From NCBI GenBank assembly GCA_964519955.1, contig CAZFLM010000007.1, positions 77,378 through 141,377 of the forward strand: DNA of 64,000 nucleotides, written 5' to 3'. The notes below the pieces were generated by a model, which made no database searches, was not told the origin of the DNA, and saw only the letters and a list, made by a program, of their open reading frames with translations. This document shows, one piece after another, positions 49,950 to 59,583 of the stretch (the stretch's first letter is position 1; every line of letters begins with the position of its first letter). The DNA is from CAZFLM01 sp964519955. Lineage in GTDB: Bacteria; Armatimonadota; Chthonomonadetes; Chthonomonadales; CAJBBX01. A program made the position numbers and the translations under genes.

Positions 49950-51500
49950 ATGACCGATCGGTTCTACGGAAGGCTCACCCGGAGAGAGGCGATGGCAGGA
50001 GCGGGCGTTCTGCTGGCAGGCGCGATGGGCGGGGCGGAAGCTGCGTCGCCGACAGCAAGGGAACGCAGGCGTCCCAACATCCTGTTCATCATGTCGGACG
50101 ACCACGCGGCCCACGCCATCAGCGCGTACGGCAGCCGCGTGAACCGCACCCCGCACCTCGACCGGATCGGCCGCGAGGGCGCACGCCTGACGCACTGCTA
50201 CTGCACCAACTCCATCTGCACGCCCAGCCGCGCCACCATCCTGACCGGCAAGTACAGCCACCTCAACGGCGTGCCCGTGTTCAACCGGTTCGACGGGTCG
50301 CAGCCCACGGTCGCCAAGTACCTGCAGGCGGCGGGCTACCACACGGGCATGATCGGCAAGTGGCACCTCACGAGCGAGCCGACGGGCTTCGACCACTGGG
50401 ACATCCTGCCGGGGCAGGGCGTCTACTTCGACCCAACCTTCATCGACGCCACGGGCCGGCGCGTGGTGAAGGGCTACGCCACCGACATCACCGCCGACCT
50501 GGCCATCGACTTCATGGCCAAGCGCCCCCAGGACCGTCCGTTCTTCCTGATGTGCCACCACAAGGCGCCGCACCGGCCGTGGGACCCCGACGAGAAGCAC
50601 CGGGCGATGTTCGCCGGTAAGGACATCCCGGAGCCCGCGACGCTCTACGACGACTACGCCGGCCGCACGGACGCCATCCGCGAGTGCACGCAGAAGGTGT
50701 TCGAGAACATGTCGCGGCGCGACATGAAGCTGAAGCCGCCCGCCGACCTCAAGGGTCCCGCTCTGAACCAGTGGTACAGCACCTTCGTGACGGAGGTCGA
50801 GATCGAGGAGCACGGGCGCACGCGGAAGCTGACCGGCGACGCGCTGAACCGCTGGAAGTACCAACGGTACATGCAAGACTACCTCGCGTGCATCCAGTCC
50901 ATCGATGACAACACCGGCCGCATGCTGGACTGGCTCGATCGGAACGGGCTGAGCGAGAACACGGTCGTCATCTACACGAGCGACCAGGGCTTCTTCCTCG
51001 GCGACCACGGCCTCTACGACAAGCGCTTCATGTACGAGGAGTCCCTGCGCATGCCGTTCCTCATCCGGTGGCCGGGCGTCATCAAGCCGGGTACGCGGCC
51101 AGGCGCGCTCGCCATCAACCCGGACTTCGCGCCCACGTTCATGGACATGGCCGGCCTGCCGACGCCCGGCGACATGCAGGGCCGCAGCCTCCTGCCGATC
51201 CTGACCGGCAAGCCGCCCAAGGACTGGCGCACCAGCTTCTACTACCGCTATTACCACGACCCGGGCGACCACAACACCGCCGCGCACTACGGCGTCCGGA
51301 CCACGCGGCACAAGCTGATCTACTTCTGGAAGAAGGACCAATGGGAGATGTACGACCTGGCGGCGGACCCGCTGGAGATGCACAACCTGTACGACGACCC
51401 GAGCCAGCAGGGCACCGTGGCCAAGCTGAAGGCGGAGATGTACCGGCTCAAACGGGAGGTGGGGGACACGGACCAGTTCGCCTACGAGCAGCCGTCATGA
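49950..51500 (+). CDS. Secreted sulfatase (second)
   Basis: 516 residues. Leader LTRREAMAGAGVLLAGAMGGAEA resembles a twin-arginine signal. The sulfatase domain opens 'PNILFIMSDDHAAHAISAYG'. The signature C-T-P-S-R has its Cys at residue 90 (SICTPSRATILTGKY), later modified to formylglycine. 'MIGKWHLTS', 'FLMCHHKAPHRPWDPDEKH' and 'IYTSDQGFFLGDHGLYDKRFMYEE' bring the other metal and substrate residues. It is the first gene of an operon with a DUF5010-like and a GH43-like gene (ATGA overlap with the next). Substrate unknown; a sulfated glycan is plausible. Confidence 0.93.
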   Translation: MTDRFYGRLTRREAMAGAGVLLAGAMGGAEAASPTARERRRPNILFIMSDDHAAHAISAYGSRVNRTPHLDRIGREGARLTHCYCTNSICTPSRATILTGKYSHLNGVPVFNRFDGSQPTVAKYLQAAGYHTGMIGKWHLTSEPTGFDHWDILPGQGVYFDPTFIDATGRRVVKGYATDITADLAIDFMAKRPQDRPFFLMCHHKAPHRPWDPDEKHRAMFAGKDIPEPATLYDDYAGRTDAIRECTQKVFENMSRRDMKLKPPADLKGPALNQWYSTFVTEVEIEEHGRTRKLTGDALNRWKYQRYMQDYLACIQSIDDNTGRMLDWLDRNGLSENTVVIYTSDQGFFLGDHGLYDKRFMYEESLRMPFLIRWPGVIKPGTRPGALAINPDFAPTFMDMAGLPTPGDMQGRSLLPILTGKPPKDWRTSFYYRYYHDPGDHNTAAHYGVRTTRHKLIYFWKKDQWEMYDLAADPLEMHNLYDDPSQQGTVAKLKAEMYRLKREVGDTDQFAYEQPS

Positions 51501-53089
51501 GGCCCATGCATCTCGCGGCAGCCCTGGCCGCGCTGGCGCTCCAGCCCGGGGCACGCGCGCAGAACCCCTATTCGGAAGCCGCGCTGCTGAAGTCGCCCGG
51601 GCTCGGGCCACACGTCCATCTGACCGCGGCCCAGGCCGGCGAGGCGAGGGGCTTCACGGGCCGGCAGGCCTTCGTCGGCACGTACTACTTCTTCTGGTAT
51701 GACGACGAGAAGGGCGAGCACTTCGCCAACCCGGATGGCAGCGACGCGCTCGTGCACCATCCGGTCGAGAAGAAGGGCTACAGCTACAAGCGCGTCGAGT
51801 GGCACCGCAAGGAGCTGCTCGACACGATGGACGCCGGCATCGACTTCATCATGCCGGTCTACTGGGGCGCGCCGCCGGACAAGGTGGGCAACTTCCCCTG
51901 GCACCACCTGGGCCTGACGCCACTCGTCAAGGCCGAGGAGGCGCTGATCGCCGAGGGCCGCAAGCCGCCGAAGATCGGCATGTTCTACGACACCTCGTCG
52001 CTGAGCGAGAGCGGCAACATCGCGCACAATGCGGTAGACCTGACCACGCCCGACGGCAAGGCGTGGTTCTACGTAACGATCCGCGACTTCTTCTCGCTGA
52101 TCCCACCGAAGCTGTGGGCGACGCTCGACGGCCGGCCCATCGTGTTCCTCTATGGCTCGGGGTACGCGAAGGCGGGAGCGGACGACGCGAAGCTCTTCGA
52201 CTACGTGCGCGAGCACTTCGCGGCGGACTTCGGCGGCGTGAAGCCCTACCTGGTCGCGGAGCGCAGTTGGCAGGTGCCGGCCGACAGCACGTATGACTGG
52301 GGCGCGGCGTTCAGCCCGAAGGCGTGCGGCGTGGCGACGCTCGGTCCGGGGTACGATGACCGTGCGGTGCCCGGCCGCACGAGCCCGGTCATCGACCGGA
52401 AGGACGGCGCTCTGTACCGCGAGCGCTGGGAGCGCCTGCTGACGATGGATCCCGCGACGCGCCCCCAGATGGCCGTCATCGAGACGTGGAACGAGCTGCA
52501 CGAAGGCACCGACATCTGCGAGACCAGGGAGTTCGGCAGGAAGTACATCGACCTGACGAAGCGCTACGCAGCCGACTGGCGCGCCGGCAAGCGCCTCCCG
52601 AGCGCCAGCCCGTATGCGAATGCGCGCTCGGCGACGGTCACGTTCGGGCCGAACGGGCGGGACCGCGGCGTGCGGCTGGTTGCGAACGCCGACGGTCTGT
52701 TCCGCCAGTCGAGCGCCGTCGGGTCGGACTGCGTCGAGACGACGCCGAACGCCGCCAACGGGGAGCAGTTCCTGTACTTCGATGTCGACGACGGCTTCTA
52801 CTTCGAGCCGGCGGGCCCGGTCACGGTGGCCATCGAGTTCCTGGACGAGGGCGGCGGGGCGATCGGCCTGACCTACGACTCGGCGGATGTGCGCGCCCAG
52901 ATGGCAGGATCGTACAAGTCCGCCGGCGAGGTGGCGCGGGGCGACTCGGGTGCGTGGAAGGTGGCCGAGTTCCATCTGAAGGACGCCCGCTTCTGCAACC
53001 GGGAGAACAGCTTCACCGATTTCCGCATCTCGGCGGGAGGCAAGACGCTGAAGGTGCGCCGCGTGACCATCACGAAGGAGCAACGCTGA
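51497..53089 (+). CDS. DUF5010-like putative glycoside hydrolase
   Basis: 530 residues; its ATG overlaps the sulfatase stop (ATGA). Signal LAAALAALALQPGARA. The N-terminal barrel contains 'FVGTYYFFWYDDEKGEHF', 'LLDTMDAGIDFIMPVYWGAPPDKV', 'KPPKIGMFYDTSSL', 'RPIVFLYGSGYAK' and 'MAVIETWNELHEGTDICET'. The layout matches DUF5010 and GH99-related folds. Glu in ETWNELHEG is a good candidate catalytic residue, by inference. A C-terminal beta domain (about 400-530, 'VTVAIEFLDEGGGAIGLTYDS') follows. It is probably secreted and works on the same glycan as the sulfatase. Confidence 0.82.
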   Translation: MRPMHLAAALAALALQPGARAQNPYSEAALLKSPGLGPHVHLTAAQAGEARGFTGRQAFVGTYYFFWYDDEKGEHFANPDGSDALVHHPVEKKGYSYKRVEWHRKELLDTMDAGIDFIMPVYWGAPPDKVGNFPWHHLGLTPLVKAEEALIAEGRKPPKIGMFYDTSSLSESGNIAHNAVDLTTPDGKAWFYVTIRDFFSLIPPKLWATLDGRPIVFLYGSGYAKAGADDAKLFDYVREHFAADFGGVKPYLVAERSWQVPADSTYDWGAAFSPKACGVATLGPGYDDRAVPGRTSPVIDRKDGALYRERWERLLTMDPATRPQMAVIETWNELHEGTDICETREFGRKYIDLTKRYAADWRAGKRLPSASPYANARSATVTFGPNGRDRGVRLVANADGLFRQSSAVGSDCVETTPNAANGEQFLYFDVDDGFYFEPAGPVTVAIEFLDEGGGAIGLTYDSADVRAQMAGSYKSAGEVARGDSGAWKVAEFHLKDARFCNRENSFTDFRISAGGKTLKVRRVTITKEQR

Positions 53090-53092
53090 ACC

Positions 53093-54205
53093 ATGCCGGA
53101 CTACCCACAGACCCCGAAGCCGGGCGCGCCCTCGCGCCGTCAGGTCATCGCCGCCGGAGCAGGCGCGCTCGTCGTGCTGCCGCCGCCGGAGCAAGGAGAC
53201 CCCAAGCCGATGGACGTCCCTGGGCTCACCAAGCGGATGCGGACGCCGCACAAGCACCCGACGCTGGTCGTCTCGCCGAGCTACAAGAAGGGCGAGTTCG
53301 ACAGCCATGCGGTGGACTGCCCGTTCGTGTTCCGCCACGGCACCCGCTTCCTGATGACCTACATCGGCTTCGACGGCATCGGCTACCGCACCGGGCTGGC
53401 GTCGTCGGACGATCTGGTCAACTGGAAGCGCGAGGGGCTGCTGATCGACCGCGGGCCGAAGGGCTCGGTGACCGAGTTCAACGTGGCGCTGACGTGGATC
53501 CTGCGCGAGAACGATCTGTACGGTCAGGGGCGGCTCAAGAAGGTGCACGGGAAGTACCTGGGTACCTACCACGCCTACCCGAACGCCGGGTACGAGGCGG
53601 GCCCCGCGGTTATCGGCCTGTGCTGGAGCGTGGACCTGCGCCAGTGGCATCTGGAGGAGCCGTGCCTGCACGCCGAGGATGGCGCCGACTGGGAGCGCGC
53701 GGGGCTGTACAAGAGCTGCCTGATCGAGGCCGACGGCGCCTACTACCTGTTCTACAACGCGAAGAACAAGGAGAACGGCTGGGTCGAGCAGATCGGCTAC
53801 GCCACGTCGACCGACCTGAAGGAGTGGACGCGGAACGACACAAACCCCGTGCTGAAGGTCGGCCCCAAGGGCTCGTTCGACGACGTCTTCGCCAGCGACC
53901 CGTGCGTCCTGCGCATGGGCGACTGCTGGGCCATGTTCTACTACACGCTCACCAGCAGCGACGGCCACGCCCGCGACAGCGTCGCGTTCTCGCGCGACCT
54001 GCACGAGTGGACGAAGAGTAACGAGGCGCTCATCGACGTGGGCCCGGCGGGCAGCATCGACTCGCAGTACGCCCACAAGCCCAGCGTCTACGCGCTCCGC
54101 GGCAAACTGCACCACTACTACTGCGCGGTCTCCCCGTGCCCCGCGGGCAAGATGGGCGAGATCGACACCGGCGAGGTGCGGGGCATCGCCCTGGCGACGG
54201 GGTAG
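53093..54205 (+). CDS. GH43/GH130-like five-bladed propeller glycosidase
   Basis: 370 residues. SRRQVIAAGAGALVVLPP is a twin-arginine-like leader. The propeller blades show 'DCPFVFRHGTRFLMTYIGFDGIGYRTGLASSDDLVNWKREG', 'IGLCWSVDLRQWHLEEP', 'EADGAYYLFYNAKNK', 'IGYATSTDLKEWTRN' and 'FYYTLTSSDG'. The 'S.D...W' pattern is typical of the GH43/GH130 five-bladed fold, with acidic residues in the central funnel. The ATG lies three bases after the previous stop, and AAGGAG lies 12 bases upstream. It is the last gene of the sulfatase operon; sugar specificity cannot be read. Confidence 0.86.
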   Translation: MPDYPQTPKPGAPSRRQVIAAGAGALVVLPPPEQGDPKPMDVPGLTKRMRTPHKHPTLVVSPSYKKGEFDSHAVDCPFVFRHGTRFLMTYIGFDGIGYRTGLASSDDLVNWKREGLLIDRGPKGSVTEFNVALTWILRENDLYGQGRLKKVHGKYLGTYHAYPNAGYEAGPAVIGLCWSVDLRQWHLEEPCLHAEDGADWERAGLYKSCLIEADGAYYLFYNAKNKENGWVEQIGYATSTDLKEWTRNDTNPVLKVGPKGSFDDVFASDPCVLRMGDCWAMFYYTLTSSDGHARDSVAFSRDLHEWTKSNEALIDVGPAGSIDSQYAHKPSVYALRGKLHHYYCAVSPCPAGKMGEIDTGEVRGIALATG

Positions 54206-54258
54206 CGGGCGGGCGCACAGACCGACGCGCGGCACCTGGCCAGAACATGCCGGAGAGA

Positions 54259-54352
54259 TGGCCGTCATCCCGGAGGGATCCGCTCTTGCGCCCGCTGGGG
54301 CCCGCACAAACCGCCCAACGTCAAGTGCAGATCCCTGACGGGATGACGGCCA
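54259..54352. repeat. Imperfect palindrome between convergent operons (dispersed-repeat or terminator type)
   Basis: TGGCCGTCATCCCG-GAGGGATC on the left pairs with GATCCCTGA-CGGGATGACGGCCA on the right, giving 14 outer and about 7 inner pairs around a roughly 49-base centre. The GTCATCCC/AGGGATC words resemble a class of dispersed palindromic repeats common in several phyla. It may terminate both operons. Confidence 0.6.
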
Positions 54353-54422
54353 GTGCAACGCGCGGTCCAGCGGACGGTCATGGTTACTGCGCCGTCCGCC
54401 GTTGCCCCTCCGCGCCACGCCC

Positions 54423-56996
54423 CTACCTCCCCGTCACCAGATAGGGCGTGCGCGCCTCGGCCTGCAGCTTGCCGCCCGCGATCGCGACCTGGGTGCGGGC
54501 GCCGTCGGGCGAGAGGCGGTAGGCGTGGGCGGCGCCTGACGGCAGTGCGATCGGGCCGGCCTCGCGGGAGTAGGCAAGCCACTTGCCGGCGCCTGCCGGT
54601 ACCACCGTGCGGAAGTTGGTGGAGATCTCGCGGCCGTCCACCACCACGCGGTACGTGTTCCGCTCCACATTCACCTCGACGTACGTGTCCGCCCCGTAGC
54701 CGACGCGCTGCGTACCGTCGGGCTTCGCCTCGTAGGACTGCATGCGCCGCGTGTTCAGCGCCTGCCAGGGCAGGTTGACGAAGTAGATGCGATCGAGGAT
54801 GCGGTCCAGCGGCGTGCCCGTGGTCAGGTCCTCCGACCAGTTGCCGCCGTAGAGCAGCGCGTTCAGGATGTCCGCGTCCGTGTTGATGCCGCCGCCGTAG
54901 CCCGCCGCACCGTGGTACATGAACGGGGCGAGGGGAATGCGCTGCTCGCCCGCGAAGTGCTGGTCCGGGCGGCGCTGCAGGTTCCAGAAGTAGGTCATCG
55001 CGCCGACGAACGGCTGCGTGAAGCCCTCCGACGTCACGTCGGCGCCGCGCGCGTTGAACGCCTTGACGACCGCGATCTTGCCGGCCAGGTTCGCCTCGGC
55101 GGCGGCGGGGTGCTCCGCATCGAAGTCGTAGCGCAGGGGCACCGCGCTGAGCACGTCGATGTGGTAGCTCTCGCGGAACGGGCAGCGGTCGAGCGTGCCG
55201 TTGACGCGCGCCTGCGCCTTGCCTGACGCCGCGTACTTCGCCGCGCCGACGATGTACGACTGGCCGCCCGCCCACACGCCGCCCTTCATCAGCTCCCCGT
55301 CCATGCCGCGCGCGACGATGCCCTCATCCCACGCCGGGCTGTCCAGGTAGGCGTCGTCGTAGTTGTCGTGCGCGCTGACCGTGGCGTTCACCTTGCGCCC
55401 GTCCTCGATGAGCTTCTTCAGCCCGTCGAGCCCGCCCAGCCGCTCGTTCACCACACTCACCGACGGGTAGCCGGTGTCGTGCCCCTTGTGCTGCCAGCCG
55501 ACCAGGTAGGCGATCTGGTGGACGCCGCCGGTGAGCGCGGCGATGCGGCGGATCAGCTCGCCGGCCTGCTCGAACGTCGTGATGGCCTGCGGGGAGTGCG
55601 GCTCATCGCAGAAGATCTTGTAGACGAGGCTGTGGCGATATGCGGCGGCCATGTCGCCCTTGTACCGCGCGCGGAAGGCCTTCGCCGCCGACACCCAGCC
55701 GGCATTCGGCCCGGCCGACAGCGCCAGCGTGTACCCCATGCGCGAGTCGGCGACGATCTGGCGCTCGGGGGACTTCGCGTCGAGCCGGTGCACCAGGCGC
55801 ACGCCGAGCACGCCGGTCTTCGCATCGGCCGAAGCGGCGGCGATCTGCACGCGCAGGATGTCCTCGATGGAGCGCGGCTCCAGCACGGCCACCGCGCCCT
55901 GCCGCTGGATCATGGTCACCATCGACTGCGTGAACCAGTCCATGCCGAGCATCTGCCGGCGCGGCGCCGACTCGACGATGGGGATGAGCCGCCCGGCGTC
56001 GATCGGGCTGACCAGCGCAGCGCCCGGCACGGTCGAGTCCAGCGCGACGACGTTCGGCCAGGCGATGGAGAGCAGGTGGTAGCCCGCCTCCTCCTTCACG
56101 TCGCGCACGTCCACCGCCACGCCGCTCGCCGACCCCGTGAGCGCCACCACGAACGAGGCGGCAGGCTTGCCGTCCCACGTCACAGTCGCCGCGTAGGCCA
56201 TGGTGGAGCCCGTCGCTGCCTTCCGCCCGTAGGCGACGCGCACCGCCGGGTCGTAGGAGCCCGACCGCGCGCCGTCGCCGGTGCGGCACAGCTCGACCAC
56301 CGGCGCGTCCTCGGCCTCCGCGCCGCCGAACTGGTCCTTGCCGCCCAACCCGATGCGCCGGATCACGGGCAGCGCGTCATCCAGGTGCGCTGTCCACTGG
56401 CCGCACTTCAGCGCGACCTGCTCGCCGGCGGCGCCAGATCGCGATGCGGATACGGCCGATACTGGCGCCGCCATCAGCTCGCGGGCAACCGGGTGCGGTG
56501 CGCCGGGCTCGGGCGTCACCTCGAAGCGCGCCACCTCGTACCGGAAGCCGCCGAACTCGCGCGACTCCAGGTCGGCGTTGGCGAGGGCGCAGCGCTCCTT
56601 GGCGTCGAACAGGCCGACGAGCAGCACGTAGGTGCCCGTTGGCGCGTTCGGCGGCACGGTGACGGCGAACGCCGTGTCCTGCACCGTGCATCCCGGCGTC
56701 CAGCGGTAGGTCTCGACCGGCAGGTCGTGGTCCGCGCCGAACATCGCGTAGCTGCCGTCCTCGGGCCTGCCGATCAGGCGCGGGTGCACGAACACGCGGT
56801 AGTCGGAGCGGGCGGGCTCCGTGCCGGCGTTGGCCCAGGTCATCGACACGGTGATCGCGCCGCCCGGCTGCACGCGGTCGCGATCCAGCTCGACGCGGGT
56901 GATGGCCGGACGGAACTGGCCCTGGGCCGGCGGCGCCGCGAAGCACGCGGAGGCCAACGCGATCAGGACGCTGAGGAGGACGGCAGGCTCAGTCAT
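54423..56996 (-). CDS. Large secreted GH101-like protein
   Basis: 857 residues. Signal AVLLSVLIALASACFA. N-terminal Ig-like domain (about 25-160: 'ITRVELDRDRVQPGGAITVSMTWANAGTEPARSDYRVFVHPRLIG'), a supersandwich, then a barrel containing 'LVGWQHKGHDTGYPSVSVVNERLGGLDGLKKLIEDGRKVNATVSAHDNYDDAYLDSP', which recalls endo-alpha-N-acetylgalactosaminidases (GH101) and DUF5696 proteins. The ATG at 56996 overlaps the stop of the upstream GH43-like gene (8 bases) and is preferred over a longer reading. It acts outside the cell on an unknown glycan. Convergent with the sulfatase operon; a palindrome separates them. Confidence 0.82.
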   Translation of the reverse strand: MTEPAVLLSVLIALASACFAAPPAQGQFRPAITRVELDRDRVQPGGAITVSMTWANAGTEPARSDYRVFVHPRLIGRPEDGSYAMFGADHDLPVETYRWTPGCTVQDTAFAVTVPPNAPTGTYVLLVGLFDAKERCALANADLESREFGGFRYEVARFEVTPEPGAPHPVARELMAAPVSAVSASRSGAAGEQVALKCGQWTAHLDDALPVIRRIGLGGKDQFGGAEAEDAPVVELCRTGDGARSGSYDPAVRVAYGRKAATGSTMAYAATVTWDGKPAASFVVALTGSASGVAVDVRDVKEEAGYHLLSIAWPNVVALDSTVPGAALVSPIDAGRLIPIVESAPRRQMLGMDWFTQSMVTMIQRQGAVAVLEPRSIEDILRVQIAAASADAKTGVLGVRLVHRLDAKSPERQIVADSRMGYTLALSAGPNAGWVSAAKAFRARYKGDMAAAYRHSLVYKIFCDEPHSPQAITTFEQAGELIRRIAALTGGVHQIAYLVGWQHKGHDTGYPSVSVVNERLGGLDGLKKLIEDGRKVNATVSAHDNYDDAYLDSPAWDEGIVARGMDGELMKGGVWAGGQSYIVGAAKYAASGKAQARVNGTLDRCPFRESYHIDVLSAVPLRYDFDAEHPAAAEANLAGKIAVVKAFNARGADVTSEGFTQPFVGAMTYFWNLQRRPDQHFAGEQRIPLAPFMYHGAAGYGGGINTDADILNALLYGGNWSEDLTTGTPLDRILDRIYFVNLPWQALNTRRMQSYEAKPDGTQRVGYGADTYVEVNVERNTYRVVVDGREISTNFRTVVPAGAGKWLAYSREAGPIALPSGAAHAYRLSPDGARTQVAIAGGKLQAEARTPYLVTGR

Positions 56997-57999
56997 TGCA
57001 CAACCTCGCATAGACGCTCCAGTCCCACTCGGGCACGACGTGAACCCGGACCTCGTCGCCATCGACCGTCATCGGCCACCAGGTGTAGCGCGAGTCGCTC
57101 AGGTTCTCTTTGACCCACCGATCGCCGAGGTAGATGAAGCTGCCGGCGGGCTGGCCCGGCGCGGCGAGCACACACGTGCTCTGCGACCGGCAGGATGTCT
57201 CCGCCTCCGGCCCCACGAACACCTCGCCCAGGTCGCGATAGGGGCCGAGGGGGCTGTCCGCCACGGCCGCGCGGCTCGGGTTCGGCGCCCAGCCGGTGCA
57301 GCCGGAGGTGACGATGTAGTATCGGCCCGCGTGCTTGAAGGGGGCGGGCGCCTCGCGGGACTCGCCGGCCAGGCTCCGCATCCAGGTCTGGCCCTCCACG
57401 GCCGGCCGCTCGATGTCCGTGAACTCCGCGTTGAGCCGGCTCACGTAGAGCGTCGCGTTGCTCTCGGAGGCGTAGAAGACGTAGCCCTGCCCGTCGTCGT
57501 CGAGGAACAGGTTCATGTCGCGGTACGTCTGGTCGCCGATGGGCCGCCGGCTGCCGAGGTAGGTGAACGGCCCGGTGGGGCTGTCCGCCACGGCGACGCC
57601 GGCCTGCGAGTAGCTGTAGTCGATCACGTCGATGTGCAGCCACATGACGAACTTGCCGGTCGCCCGGTTGAAGAGCACCTTGGGCCGCTCCGCCACCTTG
57701 CTCGGGTGCAGGTCGTGGCACGGGTCGTCAGGCACGGCCTTCAGCACGACGCCCTCATTCTTCCACGCCACCAGGTCGGTCGAGGTATAGCACGACACGC
57801 CGATCACGTCGACGCGCGCGCCGCATCCGCCGGCCTTGGTCGGGCCGTCCTTGTTCTCGCCATACCAGTACCAGACGCCGTCGTGCAGCAGGATGCCGCC
57901 GCCGTGCGCCTGGATCGGCCGGCCGTCGGTGTCGAGCCAGACTTCGCCCGGCCGGAACGGTGGGATCGGCTGCGCGCCGGCGGTGGGGGATGAGTTCAT
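56989..57999 (-). CDS. GH43-family-like glycosidase
   Basis: 336 residues. Typical five-bladed propeller: 'VWLDTDGRPIQAHGGGILLHDGVWYWYGENKDGPT', 'SCYTSTDLVAWKNEGVVL', 'RPKVLFNRATGKFVMWLHIDVID', 'GVAVADSPTGPFTYLG', 'RDMNLFLDDDGQGYVFYASE' and 'APAPFKHAGRYYIVTSGCTGW'. The Asp/Glu spacing and the W-G-E-N-K segment place it near galactan beta-galactosidases of GH43 (subfamily undecided). No signal peptide is visible with the ATG at 57999, which has GGGAG upstream; a TTG at 58017 would add six residues. It precedes the GH101-like gene in an operon with overlapping ends. Confidence 0.88.
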   Translation of the reverse strand: MNSSPTAGAQPIPPFRPGEVWLDTDGRPIQAHGGGILLHDGVWYWYGENKDGPTKAGGCGARVDVIGVSCYTSTDLVAWKNEGVVLKAVPDDPCHDLHPSKVAERPKVLFNRATGKFVMWLHIDVIDYSYSQAGVAVADSPTGPFTYLGSRRPIGDQTYRDMNLFLDDDGQGYVFYASESNATLYVSRLNAEFTDIERPAVEGQTWMRSLAGESREAPAPFKHAGRYYIVTSGCTGWAPNPSRAAVADSPLGPYRDLGEVFVGPEAETSCRSQSTCVLAAPGQPAGSFIYLGDRWVKENLSDSRYTWWPMTVDGDEVRVHVVPEWDWSVYARLCND

Positions 58000-58070
58000 C
58001 GAGATGGGTGCTCCCAAGAGAAGGGCCGCCTACGCAGCGGCCCAGGATCATCGTGCGCGACAGTCGGATG

Positions 58071-58706
58071 TCAGTCGATACTGCGCCGGTGGATCGACTC
58101 GAGCAGCACGCCGAGCGCCACGGCCAGGCGCCGATCGAACGAGCGCCCGGGATCGGTGGTCAGATCGAGCGTGTGCTGGTCCGTGAGCGATAGGCGCCAC
58201 ACCCACCGCCCCACCATGTACCCGGCGCCACCGAAGATGCTGCAGTTGGCGCCCACAAGGTCCATCTCCGGTTCCACCCTGGCGGCCGTGTCCAGCGTGG
58301 CGCCCGTCACCGTGTACCGGCACCTCCAGTACCCGCCGAACAGGCTGAAGCCCATCTGCGGCTCCTGGCTGATCGCGGCGATCGGCTGGCCCGCCGCGTC
58401 GAACACCGTGTACTGGCGGACGATGAACTGGAACGGCGAGTCCTGACGCACCACCAGAACGGGCGCATCGGAACCCGCGGCATACACGTCCACGTGGTGC
58501 ACGAAGCTGAACAGGCGCTTGCGCGCGAACAGGATGTCCGTGCCGGCCTCATCGGCGATGGCGTACTCGTAGCCGAACCCGAGCAGCGGCGCCCGGAAGA
58601 AGAAGACATCGTGTGCGAACGGGTCACCGAGATACGGCTGCCACTGCCGCTGCGGCTGGGGCGTCTGACGCGGCTTGCGCGGCTTCAGGACCACGGCTCT
58701 GTGCAT
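58071..58706 (-). CDS. LURP1/Tubby-like (scramblase-type) protein
   Basis: 211 residues. The pattern 'DVFFFRAPLLGFGYEYAIADEAGTDILFARKRLFSFVHHVDVY', 'PVLVVRQDSPFQFIVRQYTVFDAAGQPIAAISQEPQMGF' and 'GRWVWRLSLTDQHTLDLTTD' resembles phospholipid-scramblase/LURP-one-related folds (Tubby-like barrel). No membrane helix is clear, and the C-terminal hydrophobic helix of scramblases is weak here. GAGGAGCAATGG precedes the ATG. It lies downstream of the coiled-coil gene on the same strand, 73 bases away. Membrane-lipid binding is possible, but nothing shows it directly. Confidence 0.7.
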   Translation of the reverse strand: MHRAVVLKPRKPRQTPQPQRQWQPYLGDPFAHDVFFFRAPLLGFGYEYAIADEAGTDILFARKRLFSFVHHVDVYAAGSDAPVLVVRQDSPFQFIVRQYTVFDAAGQPIAAISQEPQMGFSLFGGYWRCRYTVTGATLDTAARVEPEMDLVGANCSIFGGAGYMVGRWVWRLSLTDQHTLDLTTDPGRSFDRRLAVALGVLLESIHRRSID

Positions 58707-58779
58707 CCATTGCTCCTCTGACGGCTGGCATCGCGGGAAGTCACGCAGACTACGAGCGAGCGCCCTATCCGGTGTCGCG

Positions 58780-59583
58780 TCACACCCGGAGCTGCAGCAC
58801 CTCCTCCGCCGCGTCGTGCGTGGCGGCCAGGCGGGTGTTCAGCTCCTGCAGCGCGGTCGTCGTCTCGGTGAGGGCCGCGCTATCGGGAGCGGCGCCCGTG
58901 GCCGCAAGCAGCGTCAGGCGCGAGCGGAGGTGCTGGAGGCTCTCCGTGCACTCGTCCTGGGCGGTGAGGAGGCGCGTGCGCCAGACCGCCAGGTTCTTCG
59001 CCGCGTCGATCTGCCCGTCGAGCGAGGACTGCAGGTTCTGCAGAGACGTCAGCGTCACCTGGTCGGTCTCGCGGGCGAGGCGCGCGCCGATCTCGGCCTT
59101 GCGCACCTCCAACTGCCGCAGGCCACCCTCGGCCGCCGTGGTCTCGAGGCGGTCCAGGCGCTTCTGGAGGTCCGACCACAGCCGGCTCACCCGCTTCAGC
59201 TCGGCGCCGGCGCCGCGCGCCTGCTTCTTGAGGCTGCGCGGCAAGCCCTCCAGGATCCGGCGCACATCCTGGACCAGCACGAGGTGGGCGCACTCCGGGT
59301 CGGGGGAACGGAGCCACTCGCGCCAATGCGCCTTGAGCAGCCCCTTCACGCGCATGTGGTTCGGCAGCACCCAGATCAGGCCGACGAGGGACAGCCCGCC
59401 CGTCAGGAACGACGCGACGGTGAGCCCGATCACCCAGTTGCGCGTGCCCGCGTCGAACTCGGCGATCGTGGGCTGCTCCTCGCGCATGTCGGCATCGGCG
59501 AAGTCGGCGCCCTTGATGACCTTGAAGGCCTGAAGCACCAGACGGCGCTGGGCCGGCTCGTCCAGTGAGGACCAATCGTCCAT
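58780..59583 (-). CDS. Uncharacterised membrane-anchored coiled-coil protein
   Basis: 267 residues. After an acidic N-terminus (MDDWSSLDEPAQRRLVLQAFKVIKG) comes one membrane segment (WVIGLTVASFLTGGLSLVGLIWVL, about 50-73) and a long coiled-coil region (about 120-260) rich in Leu, Ala, Gln and Arg ('LWSDLQKRLDRLETTAAEGGLRQLEVRKAEIG'). Heptad-like spacing of Leu/Ala/Val is visible. No known domain is recognised. GGGAGCAACGC precedes the ATG. It is divergent from the GH-like gene at 59714 (130 bases). It could be a structural or signalling membrane protein. Confidence 0.7.
   Translation of the reverse strand: MDDWSSLDEPAQRRLVLQAFKVIKGADFADADMREEQPTIAEFDAGTRNWVIGLTVASFLTGGLSLVGLIWVLPNHMRVKGLLKAHWREWLRSPDPECAHLVLVQDVRRILEGLPRSLKKQARGAGAELKRVSRLWSDLQKRLDRLETTAAEGGLRQLEVRKAEIGARLARETDQVTLTSLQNLQSSLDGQIDAAKNLAVWRTRLLTAQDECTESLQHLRSRLTLLAATGAAPDSAALTETTTALQELNTRLAATHDAAEEVLQLRV

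Noticed and set aside
51482..54418. A 978-codon open frame on the minus strand opposite the sulfatase operon
   Set aside because: Shadow of the DUF5010-like and GH43-like genes; no recognisable domain or ribosome site.
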